Source of the DNA: Onthophagus taurus
Lineage: Eukaryota; Arthropoda; Insecta; Coleoptera; Scarabaeidae
Reading direction: 5' to 3'
Assembly: GCF_036711975.1 (NCBI RefSeq)
Contig: NC_091967.1
Coordinates: 28,954,001 to 29,018,000, forward strand
Length of the DNA stretch: 64,000 nucleotides
The number at the start of each line of letters is the position of its first letter. Position 1 is the stretch's first letter. The notes below the pieces were generated by a model that worked only from the letters and a program-made list of their open reading frames with translations, had not been told where the DNA came from and ran no database searches. Below are positions 63,927 to 64,000 of the stretch, piece after piece. Position numbers and translations under genes: made by a program.

Positions 63927-64000
63927 AAATCAAAATAAACTTTATTAGTTGTGATTGTTGTTTTTTTACAAATGTATTACATACTATATATATATATATA

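Overview
The window reads as a transposon graveyard from an arthropod, most likely insect, nuclear genome. Clues are short GT-AG introns, AT-rich spacers, TATA plus TCAGT initiator promoters, fragments of animal-type 28S and 5S rRNA, a short TTAGG run, and element families typical of insects (Polinton/Maverick, piggyBac, BEL/Pao, Gypsy, R1/R2-like, Penelope-like, Transib, Helitron). I see no ordinary host gene. The species cannot be named from this sequence.

Region 1 (about 1-14.6 kb) is a nearly complete Polinton-type giant element. On the + strand it carries a double-jelly-roll capsid protein, two small conserved proteins, an intron-rich early region, a packaging ATPase, a conserved structural-type protein, a small protein and a retroviral-like integrase with a chromodomain. 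On the - strand it carries a protein-primed DNA polymerase B in two exons. The right terminus is visible at 14,574; the left terminus is not resolved.

Region 2 (14.6-35.8 kb) is a nest. A BEL/Pao element (- strand) was hit at a TTAA site by an intact piggyBac-like transposon (16,337-19,729). Beside it a Gypsy element (+ strand) was hit at a TTAA in gag by a second piggyBac. A 5.78-kb segment running from inside the first piggyBac to inside the second was then tandemly duplicated with very few differences. The Gypsy pol and a 3' LTR follow.

Region 3 (35.8-53.4 kb) is a patchwork. It holds a second, rearranged Polinton remnant with an intact small gene whose broken twin lies at the left edge of the window, then fragments of Gypsy, R1-like, R2-like, Penelope-like (both orientations), another Gypsy gag region, minisatellites, a Helitron N-terminus, a MITE and a frameshifted Transib (RAG1-like) transposase.

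Region 4 (53,484-62,445) is the most striking piece: an 8.96-kb element with 1.75-kb terminal inverted repeats (AGTAGTATAG...CTATACTACT) and a perfect 6-bp target duplication TATATC, both Polinton hallmarks. It has lost the core genes, keeps integrase relics, and carries two spliced genes of unknown function, one built from a triplicated pair of phase-1 exons. Each TIR begins with a large palindrome. The window ends with a 28S rRNA fragment and a truncated 5S rRNA gene split by a 216-bp TTAA-flanked MITE.
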